From Lacticaseibacillus absianus (GTDB lineage Bacteria > Bacillota > Bacilli > Lactobacillales > Lactobacillaceae): a DNA stretch of 64,000 nt. Within the stretch, counting starts at the first letter, position 1, and the number at the start of each line of letters is the position of its first letter. This document shows positions 42,893-51,487 of this stretch, piece after piece. The notes beneath the pieces were generated by a model. That model had not been told where the DNA came from. It saw nothing but the letters and a program-made list of their open reading frames with translations, and ran no database searches. The stretch is from contig NZ_JABEKX010000001.1 in assembly GCF_013407595.1 (NCBI RefSeq), positions 186,001 through 250,000 of the forward strand, given 5' to 3'. The position numbers were made by a program, and so were the translations under genes.

Positions 42893-45865
42893 ATGTTGAG
42901 ACAGGAATCTAAACTGCATTACAAGCTATACAAGGCGGGCCGGCAGTGGCTGGTCGCCGGGATCGCGGTGGCTGGGTTAGGCGTCGGGCTGGCGCAGCTA
43001 GATAACCAGCGCGTGGCCGCCGCCGAGCAGCCGAGTGCCCAGGCGGGCAGCCCAGCGACCGCGGCGACATCGACCCCGAGTGCGGGCGATGCGGCTACGG
43101 CGCCAGCGGCCGCGCCCGGTGAAGGGACCGAGACCCGCGAGGCGCCGTCACCCGAGCCGGAGACCCCGGCGTCTGCGACCGTGACGCCCGCCCCCGAGGC
43201 CGAGACGCCAGTGGCCGCCGCAGTGACCGCAACCTCGCAGCAGGCCCTGACGCCAAGCGCGCCGCAGACCACCGCGGTCACCGGCACGCCATCGACGCAG
43301 CCTGCTGAGCCGGCAGATGCGGCGGCGCCCGCTGATGATGCGACGGCGGTCCCGGACGATCAGAGCCAGAATCTCGACTTGACCGGGTCTAAGGCCGATG
43401 TGACGAACAACTTCAAGGCCAACGGGGATGCGACGATCGGTGGCGCGGATGAGTCGGCCACGGTCACGCTGACGCCGAACGCCAAGCGGCAGTCCGGCAA
43501 CCTGACGCTCAACTCGCAGATCGACCTGGGCTACGATTTTGACATGACCGCCCAGATCGACTTCGGTAAGGCAGACGGGGTCTCGATCGGATTTCACACC
43601 GGCAACACCGACCAAGTCGGCCGCAACGGCGGCTCACTCGGGTTCGCCGGCTTGCCCGGCGCGTTCGGCTGGAAGGCGGACACGTACAACAACGCGAACG
43701 GGGGTGAAAACGCCAACGATACGACGGCGGACGGGACCCAGTACTTCGGGGCGGACCCCAAGGGCCTCGATCAGTTCGGTGCCTTCGTCTACACCGGCGC
43801 CAATGGGATCACGATCGAGACCGATACCGCGCAAGCGCAGGGCATCGATTCGAGTTACAACCAGTTGCATGTGCACTACGACGCGGCGTCGTACCAATTG
43901 ACGGTGACGCTGACGCGGCCGGCAGTGGCGGGCGACCAGTGGGGCTATGGTCGTGTCGAAGCGGACACGCTGACTTGGACGGCCGACATCTCGGCGTACA
44001 TTCCGGCGGATCAGCTGGTCTCCTTCTTCGTCGCTGGTTCGACTGGGGATGCATATCAGACCCAGACGTTCACGCTGAACGCGTTCAGCTACCACGCCGT
44101 TGGGACGGCGCATGTTCACTATGTCGATCAGGATACCGGCGATATCCTCGCCAACAAGGATATCCGGGGGGCGCTGAACCATACGGTCACCCTGCAGGAC
44201 ACGGCGGATTATGGGCAAACGATCGCGGCTTTGCGCGCGCAGGGGTACTCGCCGGTCGCGCCGAACGCGAAGGATCAACTCACCATCACCAGCGACAACG
44301 CGGCCAACGTGACGACGGTCTACATGCACAAGTCATACAGCGCGACGGTCCAGTTCGTCGACGATGACACGCAGATGTTGCTGGACACAGATGAGATCGA
44401 TGGTGTGACCGGGACCGTTGCGCACTTCGACGACGTTGCCCGCACAACGCAGCGACTGCTCGACCGCGGTTACGTGTTCAATGGCAGCGACCTGCCGGCA
44501 GCCTTCACCTTCACGCCGGCGGACCAGGGGCGGACCTTCACCGTCCACGTCAAGCACGCGCATCAGCAGACAACGCAGACGGTCACGCGCACGATCACGT
44601 ACGTCGGCGCGCCGGCGGAGCTACTGCCGTCAACGGTGACCCAGACCGGGATCGTGACGATCGACACCGACCTGGTGACCAATCAGGCCACGGCCGCGCC
44701 GGTCACGCTGGCTGCTGTGACCACCCCGCAGTTGCCCCACTATACGCCGGATCAGACAGTCGTGGCCGAGGTGACCCTGACGGCTGGGGAGACGCCGGTC
44801 AATGTGACCGTGACGTACACCGCCGACCCGACCGTCACGATCGCTTACATCGACGATGGTAGCGGTCGGGTGCTCCAGCACGACGTTTTGCAAGGTCGGC
44901 CCGGCACCACTGCGACCTACGACGTCGAGCGCGTGATCGATGGCTATCAGGCCAAGGGCTACTTCCTGGTCAGCAACGATGTCCCGGAAGTCGCGCAGAT
45001 GGGTCAGATCCCATTCGGTGAGGCCGACCACACCTATCAAGTACACCTGATCATCGGCCAGATACCGGATGAGACGGAGACGCCAAAAGATCCGAGCAAG
45101 CCGGGCACGCTGGTGAAGACCTGGGTGGGGACACCAGACCCAGTCTACCGCGACGATAGCGGTCACGAGGTGCCAGACGAGACGCCGAGAGATCCGGAAA
45201 AGCCGGGCACGCTGGTGAAGACCTGGGTGGGGACACCAGACCCAGTCTACCGCGACGATAGCGGTCACGAGGTGCCAGACGAGGCAGAGACACCGAACAC
45301 GCTGGTGAAGACCTGGGTGGGCACGCCAGACCCAGTCTACCGCGATGACAGTGGCCACGAGGTGCCAGACGAGGCGGAGACGTCGAACACGCTGGTGAAA
45401 ACCTGGGTGGGCACGCCAGACCCAGCCTTCCGCGATGACAGTGGTCACGAGGTGCCAGACGAGGCGGAGACGCCAAACACGCTGATGAAAACCTGGGTGG
45501 GCACGCCAGACCCAGCCTTCCGTGATGACAGTGGCCACGAGGTGCCAGACGAGGCGGAGACACCAAACACGCTGGTGAAAACCTGGGTCCAGCTCCCGGC
45601 CCCGCTCAGCGTCACCGTTGCGTCATTGCATGATCAGGGCTATGGGCCCGACGGTAAGCCACTGGCGCGGCAACAGACGCCAACGCGGCTCAGCGACCCG
45701 CAGGCGCCGGCAGCGACTGCCGCGGGGACCCTAGGCAGTCACCGCGCGCAGGCTCAGCTTCCCCAGACCGGGGATGAGACCAGCATCGTCGGCCCGCTGG
45801 GGTTGCTCGTCACCGCAATCACCGCGCTGTTCGCGGTTGGGCCGAAGCGTCGCCGTGAAGACTGA
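42893..45865 (+). CDS. Lectin/MucBP repeat adhesin, KxYKxGKxW-type signal and LPQTG
   Basis: This 990-residue surface protein opens with KLYKAGRQW (residues 11-19), the KxYKxGKxW-type export signal with Arg for the second Lys. A hydrophobic stretch follows, then an Ala/Pro/Thr linker to about residue 160, and an L-type lectin domain (about 165-400; GYDFDMTAQIDFGKADGVSIGFHTGN, DQFGAFVYTG). Three to four MucBP-like beta domains come next (AHVHYVDQDTGDILANKDI, TVQFVDDDTQMLLDTDEIDG, VTIAYIDDGSGRVLQHDVLQG). Five near-identical stalk repeats follow, then LPQTG (956-960) and a membrane helix. It likely binds glycans or mucin. GGGGGG lies nine nt upstream of the ATG. Confidence 0.88.
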   Translation: MLRQESKLHYKLYKAGRQWLVAGIAVAGLGVGLAQLDNQRVAAAEQPSAQAGSPATAATSTPSAGDAATAPAAAPGEGTETREAPSPEPETPASATVTPAPEAETPVAAAVTATSQQALTPSAPQTTAVTGTPSTQPAEPADAAAPADDATAVPDDQSQNLDLTGSKADVTNNFKANGDATIGGADESATVTLTPNAKRQSGNLTLNSQIDLGYDFDMTAQIDFGKADGVSIGFHTGNTDQVGRNGGSLGFAGLPGAFGWKADTYNNANGGENANDTTADGTQYFGADPKGLDQFGAFVYTGANGITIETDTAQAQGIDSSYNQLHVHYDAASYQLTVTLTRPAVAGDQWGYGRVEADTLTWTADISAYIPADQLVSFFVAGSTGDAYQTQTFTLNAFSYHAVGTAHVHYVDQDTGDILANKDIRGALNHTVTLQDTADYGQTIAALRAQGYSPVAPNAKDQLTITSDNAANVTTVYMHKSYSATVQFVDDDTQMLLDTDEIDGVTGTVAHFDDVARTTQRLLDRGYVFNGSDLPAAFTFTPADQGRTFTVHVKHAHQQTTQTVTRTITYVGAPAELLPSTVTQTGIVTIDTDLVTNQATAAPVTLAAVTTPQLPHYTPDQTVVAEVTLTAGETPVNVTVTYTADPTVTIAYIDDGSGRVLQHDVLQGRPGTTATYDVERVIDGYQAKGYFLVSNDVPEVAQMGQIPFGEADHTYQVHLIIGQIPDETETPKDPSKPGTLVKTWVGTPDPVYRDDSGHEVPDETPRDPEKPGTLVKTWVGTPDPVYRDDSGHEVPDEAETPNTLVKTWVGTPDPVYRDDSGHEVPDEAETSNTLVKTWVGTPDPAFRDDSGHEVPDEAETPNTLMKTWVGTPDPAFRDDSGHEVPDEAETPNTLVKTWVQLPAPLSVTVASLHDQGYGPDGKPLARQQTPTRLSDPQAPAATAAGTLGSHRAQAQLPQTGDETSIVGPLGLLVTAITALFAVGPKRRRED
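45106..45590 (+). repeat. Tandem 90 bp repeats in the lectin adhesin stalk
   Basis: Five full copies (about 45107, 45209, 45298, 45388, 45478) and a partial sixth encode TLVKTWVGTPDP(V/A)(Y/F)RDDSGHEVPDE. Period is 30 residues; the first unit has a 4-residue longer linker with DPSKPG/DPEKPG. The DNA copies are nearly identical, so length variation by recombination or slippage is likely. Confidence 0.85.
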
Positions 45866-45880
45866 CCCATGCTAAAGTGA

Positions 45881-45978
45881 CCAAAAGGCACGTCCTAGTG
45901 ACCGAAGTGCCCGACAATTATCAGACAAGGTGTCTGATGATCGTCGGGCACTTCATCCGTAAGGGCGTGCCTTTTTGG
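45881..45978. terminator. Nested palindromic bidirectional terminator
   Basis: CCAAAAGGCACG (45881-45892) pairs with CGTGCCTTTTTGG (45966-45978, one bulge). Inside, GAAGTGCCCGAC (45904-45915) pairs with GTCGGGCACTTC (45943-45954), continuing through TCAGACA/TGTCTGA with few mismatches. It lies between convergent genes and has T tracts in both directions. Confidence 0.75.
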
Positions 45979-45989
45979 TGTTCCAGGAC

Positions 45990-46964
45990 TCAGAACTTGA
46001 ACTTGATCAGGCCACCGAGGCTGATGATGGCGAGCAGCCCGCCGAGGACGGTGATCGTCCAGGCCGGCTGTGCACCGGTGCGCGGTAGCGACTCCGCAGC
46101 GACTCGACTGATCGCGTGGGCCGCAGCTGGTGTCGCCATGGTGGACGCTAATGGATCGGTCACCGGTGCGGATGGGGCCGGATCGGCTGGTGCGAGCGGG
46201 TCCGCTTGTTCAGCGGGGGCACCGGGCGTCGGCGGGGTGATGGGCGCGAGCGGGTCGACCGGCGCTTGGGGGTCGGTTGGTGTCGTCGGGTCAGCGGGCT
46301 CCGTTGGCGTCGAAGGGTCGGTCGGCTCAGGCGTCGCGGGATCGAGCGGTTCCGTTGGTGTTGACGGATCGGTCGGGTCTGGTGGCGTGGACGGCTCCGG
46401 GGCGATCGGTCGGTCTGGGGTCTCCGGGATGCTGGGGCCCTCCGGCGTCGGGAGCGGCTCGGGCGCTGGCTGTGGGTCGGTGACGAAGAGCGTCAACGTC
46501 TGTGGCGCCAGCGTTAGATGACCGTTATCGGTACGGCGCAAGCTGATGCTGGTCACCACGGTATCGCCGGCCGCCGCCGTGACGGTGAGGGTGAACGCGA
46601 CGGTGAGCGTGCCGTTGGTCCCGCTAGTCGCGGCCATCTGGACCGCGCCGGTCGTGATCGCTGCGCGTGCGTCGCTGCTCGTGAGTTCAAGGGCGGTCAG
46701 GGGCAACGCGGCCTGCGCGCCGTAGTAATTGATCGTCGCTGTGCCAGTGTAGGCGTGCGCGGCCAGCACGGTCCCGATGCCTGAGTTAGCGAGGTCAGGC
46801 AGTTCGGGGATCGCGACGCCGAGGCGGCTGGTGAAGAAGAATGGTTCAGCGGTTCGGGTCGCCGCCTGCGTCGCTGCGGCGTGTGTCGGGGTCGGCGCGG
46901 TGAGCGGGACGCCCATACAGCCAGTGAGCAGACCGGCCAACATTAAACGATTGATTCGATGCAC
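45990..46964 (-). CDS. Proline-rich LPRTG-anchored surface protein
   Basis: I do not recognise the function of this 324-residue protein. The start is GTG 46964, seven nt after GGAGG. The signal peptide reads MHRINRLMLAGLLTGCMGVPL and contains LLTGC, which looks like a lipobox, although an ordinary cleavage after THA is also possible. Residues about 40-165 form a small beta-rich domain (VVTSISLRRTDNGHLTLAPQTLTLFV). About 120 residues of Pro/Asp/Thr/Glu repeats (DPSTPTEPLDPATPEPTDP) would span the wall. The C-terminus is LPRTG, a hydrophobic helix and KFKF. LPRTG is a less common sorting motif. It faces the lectin adhesin across a shared terminator. Confidence 0.75.
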   Translation of the reverse strand: MHRINRLMLAGLLTGCMGVPLTAPTPTHAAATQAATRTAEPFFFTSRLGVAIPELPDLANSGIGTVLAAHAYTGTATINYYGAQAALPLTALELTSSDARAAITTGAVQMAATSGTNGTLTVAFTLTVTAAAGDTVVTSISLRRTDNGHLTLAPQTLTLFVTDPQPAPEPLPTPEGPSIPETPDRPIAPEPSTPPDPTDPSTPTEPLDPATPEPTDPSTPTEPADPTTPTDPQAPVDPLAPITPPTPGAPAEQADPLAPADPAPSAPVTDPLASTMATPAAAHAISRVAAESLPRTGAQPAWTITVLGGLLAIISLGGLIKFKF

Positions 46965-47022
46965 GATGAGGCCTCCAAAGTAGTGGGTAGTTTAACTTTT
47001 TAACAAAACATCATCACTAAAT

Positions 47023-47104
47023 GATAATATTATCGCTTTTTATCAAAAAGCTTCGCTTATCTTACCATGCGGGCCCCGGCTAGTGGGTTAAGTTATCATG
47101 ATAA
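47023..47104. promoter_or_regulatory. AT-rich promoter region with GATAAT palindromes
   Basis: GATAATATTATC (47023-47034) and TTATCATGATAA (47093-47104) are perfect 12 bp palindromes upstream of the LPRTG gene. A related string, TATCATCTAATTGATA (49041-49056) followed by ATATGATAA, lies upstream of the repeat protein at 48971. One regulator may act on both genes. Confidence 0.45.
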
Positions 47105-47140
47105 GCAGATAATAAGCGTCGCTGCACAGGTGAGAAACGC

Positions 47141-47177
47141 AAAGACCCCCGTACCCGTGTTCGCGGGTGCGAGGGTC
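47141..47177 (-). terminator. Terminator of the repeat-protein gene
   Basis: GACCCTCGCACCCG and CGGGTACGGGGGTC (minus strand) form a 14 bp stem with one mismatch and one wobble, followed by TTT. Confidence 0.75.
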
Positions 47178-47219
47178 CAATAAGGCTGGTTGATCAGTGC
47201 CGCGCGTGGCGTGCCGAGA

Positions 47220-48971
47220 TCACAAGCCGCGTGCAGTCAACTCTGCCTGCGCGGCGGTGTCGCCCTTGGCGGCGAGGGCCTTCAGCTGGCTGTAGGTCAT
47301 CGTGCGGTACGACTTGGTCGGCGTCGGCAGGGTGGTCGCGTCGGCTTGACCTGCGCGGTAGGCGAGCTCGGCTTCGGCGCCTTCATCGCCCTTGGCGGCA
47401 AGGTTCTGGAGCTCGGTGTAGGTCATGGCACCATAGCCCTTAGCCGGGGTGGCAGGCAAAGCGTTCTTGGCCGCGAGCGAAGCGCGGTAGGCGAGTTCAG
47501 CCTTGGCGCCTTCATCGCCCTTGGCGGCGAGGTTCTTGAGCTCGGTGTAGGTCATGGCACCATAGCCCTTAGCTGGGGTGGCGGGCAAAGCGTTCTTGGC
47601 CGCGAGCGAAGCGCGGTAGGCGAGTTCAGTCTTGGCGCCTTCGTCGCCCTTGGCGGCAAGGTTCTGGAGCTCGGTGTAGGTCATCATGCCGTAGCCTTTG
47701 GCGGGCGTGGCCGGCAGCGCAGCCTTAGCGGCTTGTGCATCGCGCTTGGCCAGTTCCTTGATCGCACCAGCATCGTTGCGGGCCGCCCAGGCCTTGAGCT
47801 CGGTGTAAGTCATCATGCCGTAGCCCTTGGTTGGGACCGTTGCGGCTGGGGTCGTGCTGGCCTGCTGCGCGCTGGCCGGTGTCTGTGTCACCGCGACGCC
47901 GTGACCGGTCCGCTTGATCAGCTCCTGCTGCGCGGCGGCGTCCCCTTGGGAGGCCAGCGTGACGAGCTGGCTGTAAGACAATGCGCTGACACTCAGGGCC
48001 GGGGTGGCGGGCAGGGCGACCTTAGCGGCTTGTGCGTCGCGCTTAGCGATCTCCTTCGCCGCCCCTTCGTCGTTCTTGGCGGCGAGGTTCTGGAGCTCGG
48101 TGTAGGTCATCATGCCGTAGCCTTTGGCCGGGGTGGCGGGCAGGGCGACCTTGGCGGCTTGTGCGTCGCGCTTGGCGATTTTCTTCGCCGCCCCTTCGTC
48201 ATTCTTGGCGGCGAGAGCCTTGAGCTCGGTGTAGGTCATCATGCCGTAGCCCTTGGCCGGGGTGGCAGGCAGGGCGACCTTAGCGGCCTGGGTGTCGCGC
48301 TTAGTGATCTCTTTTGCGGCCGCTTCGTCGTTCTTGGCGGCGAGGGCCTTGAGCTCGGTGTAGGTCATCATGCCGTAGCCCTTGGCCGGGGTGGCGGGCA
48401 GGGCGACCTTAGCGGCCTGGGTGTCGCGCTTAGCGATCTCTTTTGCGGCCGCTTCGTCATTCTTGGCGGCGAGGGCCTTAAGCTCGGTGTAGGTCATCAT
48501 GCCGTAGCCCTTGGCAGGGGCAACGATGGTCGGTGCTGCCGCCTCTGCCTGAGCCGCCGCGATGATCGCGGTCTGCTTCTTGGTTTCCTTGGTCAGTTCA
48601 ACGTGCTTGGTCGCGGCGTAGATCGTGGCCTGCGTGAGTTGCGCATTCGCTTGGTCCGCGATTGCTTGCTTACGGGCAACGGCGGCCTCGGTGGACTTGC
48701 CTGCCGCCAGTAGCTGCTTTTCTTTGGCGAGGTTGGCGTTTTGCGTTGCGGCGGTGTGCTGTGCGTCGGTCAACGCCTGGTCCGCATCGTCAGCAATGCT
48801 TTGCTTGCGGTCGATCCAGCTTTGCGCCGCGGTCACCTTATCTGTCGGTGTCTGCGCGGTCTCGCTCTGCGCGTGCAGCGTCTGTGCGCCGAACAGGGTC
48901 GCGGCGATCAGTGTGGCCGCCAGCCAGCCCTTGCGTGTCTTATACAATTTCTTTGCCCCGTTTTGTTGCAT
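47220..48971 (-). CDS. Secreted ten-repeat KGYGMMTYTEL protein, no wall anchor
   Basis: I do not recognise this 583-residue protein. The N-terminus KKLYKTRKGWLAATLIAATLF is a KxYKxGKxW-type signal with Arg in place of the central Gly; cleavage is likely near LHA-Q. Residues about 40-140 are a helical, coiled-coil-like Ala/Gln/Lys segment. Ten repeats of about 43 residues follow (unit starts KGYGMMTYTELKALAAK), the fifth degenerate (VSALSYSQLVTLASQGD) and the last variant (KSYRTMTYSQLKALAAK). Linkers read ALPATPA, close to a sorting motif but with Pro for Gly. There is no terminal LPXTG or membrane helix, so it is probably secreted or non-covalently bound. A long frame on the other strand is only its shadow. 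Confidence 0.75.
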   Translation of the reverse strand: MQQNGAKKLYKTRKGWLAATLIAATLFGAQTLHAQSETAQTPTDKVTAAQSWIDRKQSIADDADQALTDAQHTAATQNANLAKEKQLLAAGKSTEAAVARKQAIADQANAQLTQATIYAATKHVELTKETKKQTAIIAAAQAEAAAPTIVAPAKGYGMMTYTELKALAAKNDEAAAKEIAKRDTQAAKVALPATPAKGYGMMTYTELKALAAKNDEAAAKEITKRDTQAAKVALPATPAKGYGMMTYTELKALAAKNDEGAAKKIAKRDAQAAKVALPATPAKGYGMMTYTELQNLAAKNDEGAAKEIAKRDAQAAKVALPATPALSVSALSYSQLVTLASQGDAAAQQELIKRTGHGVAVTQTPASAQQASTTPAATVPTKGYGMMTYTELKAWAARNDAGAIKELAKRDAQAAKAALPATPAKGYGMMTYTELQNLAAKGDEGAKTELAYRASLAAKNALPATPAKGYGAMTYTELKNLAAKGDEGAKAELAYRASLAAKNALPATPAKGYGAMTYTELQNLAAKGDEGAEAELAYRAGQADATTLPTPTKSYRTMTYSQLKALAAKGDTAAQAELTARGL

Positions 48972-49158
48972 GAGATCATACTCCTCCTCTTTGTTCGTCC
49001 CTCACTCGACTAAGGCGCATTCGCCTTATTGAATTTATTGTATCATCTAATTGATAATATGATAAGAAGGATTTGAGGTGGAAAAATGCGCGCTGGCTGC
49101 AGACCAAAAAAAGCCGCGCACTGCCGGTGGGCAGGGCACGGTCAGGGGCGTGGCGTGG

Positions 49159-50496
49159 TCAGTCGACGTGACGCCAGTCGCTGTCAGTCAGGATGCGCGC
49201 GGCGGCCAGGCCCAGCGGCAGGGCGATCACGATCAGGATCGCCTTGACCAGCCAAGACGCGCCGACGTCGAAGTGACTGCCACCGAGGTTGAACATCGCG
49301 CGGTACATGTAGAGGCCGGGCACCATGATCACGATCGCCGGCACGGTCAGCGAGATCCGCGGGTAGCCGGTGTCGCGGTTGACGGCGCTGGCGAGGAGCC
49401 CGGCGACTAAGGCTCCGAGAAATGCCGCCGCCGCACCGGGCGCGGCGAAGTCGACCAGCGTCAGGCGCAGGGTGTTGGCCACCGCGCCGAGCAGTCCGGC
49501 GCTGGCGGCGAGCCGGCGGGGGCTGTTGAACATGATCGAGAAGCCGTAGACCCCGCAGAAGCTGGCGAGCAGGCGCAGGCCAAGCTTGACCCCGAAGCTC
49601 AAGTCGAGCGGAATGAAGTCCTGAGGTTCAAAATGGACCAGCAAGGCGACCAGCCAGCCGGTGACCGTCGCCACGGTGATCACCATGATGGCGAAGGTCC
49701 CGCGCTCTAGGCCGCTGCGCATGTCGAGTTTGGCCATGTCCAGCCCGCTAGTGATGAAGGGGAACCCGGGGATGACGAACAGCATCGCCCCGATGTAGCC
49801 GGCTTCGTGTGCCTGCGAGACGCCGAAGCTCAGCTCAAGGAGCCTGAACAGGAGCAAGTAGGCCAGGCATGACACCGCGACTGACACGGCGGTGCTTGCG
49901 GTGACTGTGATGCGCCGCGCGCCCATCAGGCGGCGGGTGTAGTTGCCGACCCCGGCCCCGAGGAAGGCGCAGACCATCTCGATCGGCCCGCCGCCCAGCA
50001 GGAAGGTGAAGGCAGCACACGCCAGCGCACTCGCCAGCCCAGCGGTGAGCGCCGAGAAGTTGCCTGGCTTGTTTTGGATCTGGTCCAGGCGGTCATGGAT
50101 CTCGCGCGGCGTCAGCATCAGGCACGTTGCGGCGAACTGGTTGACGAAGCGCTCCATGTCGGTCAGCTTATCCGTGTTGACGCCGCTGGTCGGAAGCGCC
50201 AGCGCCTGCGAGTAGTGGCGGCCGTTGTCGAAGCAGGTGTACTCGATCGTGATCAGCCCGACATCGGCGGCGCACGTCAGCCGCAGGGCCCGGGCGACCG
50301 TGTTCATCGCCTCGCGGACGCGCCACGCGCCGGTCCCGCACGATAGCATGATGATGCCAACTCGGCCGACGATCGTTGCGCGCTCGGTCAGGCCTGCCTT
50401 GGTGACCGGCACGTTCGCGTTTTGGACGAAGCTGTGCCACGGAATGGCCATGTGGTGATGTTCGGATAGGTGGATGCGTGGCTCTGGCTCAGACAT
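49159..50496 (-). CDS. ThrE-like threonine/serine exporter (fused two-domain form)
   Basis: This 445-residue membrane protein has an N-terminal cytoplasmic domain of the DUF1212/ThrE type (GTGAWRVREAMNTVARALRL, then HYSQALALPTSGVNTDKL) and about ten membrane helices, with VIPGFPFITSGLDMAKLDMRSGLERG in the middle and a second ThrE_2-like half after it. Many Firmicutes split this transporter into two proteins; here both halves are fused. It should export threonine, serine or small organic acids. It has GGGAG before ATG 50496. Confidence 0.85.
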   Translation of the reverse strand: MSEPEPRIHLSEHHHMAIPWHSFVQNANVPVTKAGLTERATIVGRVGIIMLSCGTGAWRVREAMNTVARALRLTCAADVGLITIEYTCFDNGRHYSQALALPTSGVNTDKLTDMERFVNQFAATCLMLTPREIHDRLDQIQNKPGNFSALTAGLASALACAAFTFLLGGGPIEMVCAFLGAGVGNYTRRLMGARRITVTASTAVSVAVSCLAYLLLFRLLELSFGVSQAHEAGYIGAMLFVIPGFPFITSGLDMAKLDMRSGLERGTFAIMVITVATVTGWLVALLVHFEPQDFIPLDLSFGVKLGLRLLASFCGVYGFSIMFNSPRRLAASAGLLGAVANTLRLTLVDFAAPGAAAAFLGALVAGLLASAVNRDTGYPRISLTVPAIVIMVPGLYMYRAMFNLGGSHFDVGASWLVKAILIVIALPLGLAAARILTDSDWRHVD

Positions 50497-50595
50497 AATC
50501 GACTCCCATGAATGTAATACCTATTAAACTACCACTTATCCGCGATTTTGTGAAAGTCGTGGCCGTAAGAAAATGAAAAAGTGCACCGGTGCGGT

Positions 50596-50611
50596 TGTTT
50601 CACGTGGAACG
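50596..50611. other. parS-like site 2
   Basis: The minus strand reads CGTTCCACGTGAAACA, 15 of 16 bases of TGTTCCACGTGAAACA. It lies in the gap between the exporter and nitroreductase genes, 44 kb from site 1. Confidence 0.78.
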
Positions 50612-50665
50612 GGGGATGTCCGTGATCGACCCAGGGCGGGCACTGGGCTGGACGAGTCCGGGCAC

Positions 50666-50697
50666 AAAAACGGGGACGTGATGGTGGTCACGTGCCC
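50666..50697 (-). terminator. Terminator of the nitroreductase/GNAT/CA gene group
   Basis: On the minus strand GGGCACGTG and CACGTCCCC form a 9 bp stem with one mismatch, followed by GTTTTT. Confidence 0.7.
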
Positions 50698-50713
50698 TGT
50701 CTGTCAGCGCTGG

Positions 50714-51460
50714 TCAGCGTGCCTCCTGCAAGAACCCCTGTGCGTGGAGTACGGCCAGGAGCTGGCCGCGGTGGGCCGGCGAGGTCGTCGCGCTGTGGGT
50801 CAGGAGGTGCGAGAAGGTCTCGGCGCGCTGGTTCGTTGCGCGCGTCGCGTAGTACGTCGCGATCGTCTGGTCATAGGCGGCGATCGCCGGGTCCTGTGGG
50901 TCCAGCGCGTAGTGATTCTCGAAGGTCATCAGGCGGCGTGGCATGCGCGGCTTGGGTTCAGTGGCCTGGGCGGGGTAGCCGATGATCAGTCCGAGTAGCG
51001 GGAAGGTCAGCGCTGGCAGGTGCAGTAGGTCGATCAGCGCTTGGGCGTCGTTCAAGACGCTGCCCAGGATGACCGTGCCCAGGCCTAGGCGCTCGGCCGC
51101 ACCGACGACGTTTTGCACGGCGAGGGTGGCGTCCTCGACGCTTTGCAAAAACTTATCGGCCGACCCCAGTTCGTGCAGATCAGGCGCGGTCGCCAAGGTG
51201 GCGGCGCGGTGCTGGTCTGCGACGAACAGTAGGAGCTCACCGTGGCCGTTGACATAGGCTTGCGTTGAGATCGCGGCGATCTGCTGGCGCAACGCCGGGT
51301 CGGTGATGCGGATCACGCTGAAGGCCTGCAGGAAGTGCGAGGTCGCGGTGTGCTGGGCGACGTCCAACAGCTGATCGAGCACACTTGGTTCGACCGGGCG
51401 GGCTTGAAAATGCCGCACGGTGCGGTGGTCGAGTGATGAAGCGAGTGCATCTAAGAACAA
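50714..51460 (-). CDS. NfsA-type NAD(P)H nitroreductase/flavin reductase
   Basis: This 248-residue FMN oxidoreductase begins TVRHFQARPVEPSVLDQLLDVAQHTATSHFLQAFSVI, the FMN-phosphate binding RxxR...TSxxxQ pattern of NfsA/FRP enzymes. It has GAAERLGLGTVILGSV and FPLLGLIIGYPA typical of the family, and PRMPRRLMTFENHYA near the C-terminus. The start is TTG 51460, nine nt after GGAGGG. It reduces nitro compounds, quinones or flavins with NADPH. It follows the GNAT gene by 27 nt and may be co-transcribed. Confidence 0.88.
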   Translation of the reverse strand: MFLDALASSLDHRTVRHFQARPVEPSVLDQLLDVAQHTATSHFLQAFSVIRITDPALRQQIAAISTQAYVNGHGELLLFVADQHRAATLATAPDLHELGSADKFLQSVEDATLAVQNVVGAAERLGLGTVILGSVLNDAQALIDLLHLPALTFPLLGLIIGYPAQATEPKPRMPRRLMTFENHYALDPQDPAIAAYDQTIATYYATRATNQRAETFSHLLTHSATTSPAHRGQLLAVLHAQGFLQEAR

Positions 51461-51487
51461 TCCTTGGTCCCTCCGATCAAGTGTGGC

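Noticed and set aside
47300-48520. Regular repeats that could be taken for a CRISPR array
   Set aside because: The period of about 129 bp is protein-coding and repeats throughout the unit; no unique spacers.
47190-48713. 507-codon plus-strand frame rich in Gly/Val/Leu repeats
   Set aside because: It is the antisense shadow of the ten-repeat secreted protein, which has a signal peptide, ribosome site and terminator; the plus frame has none.
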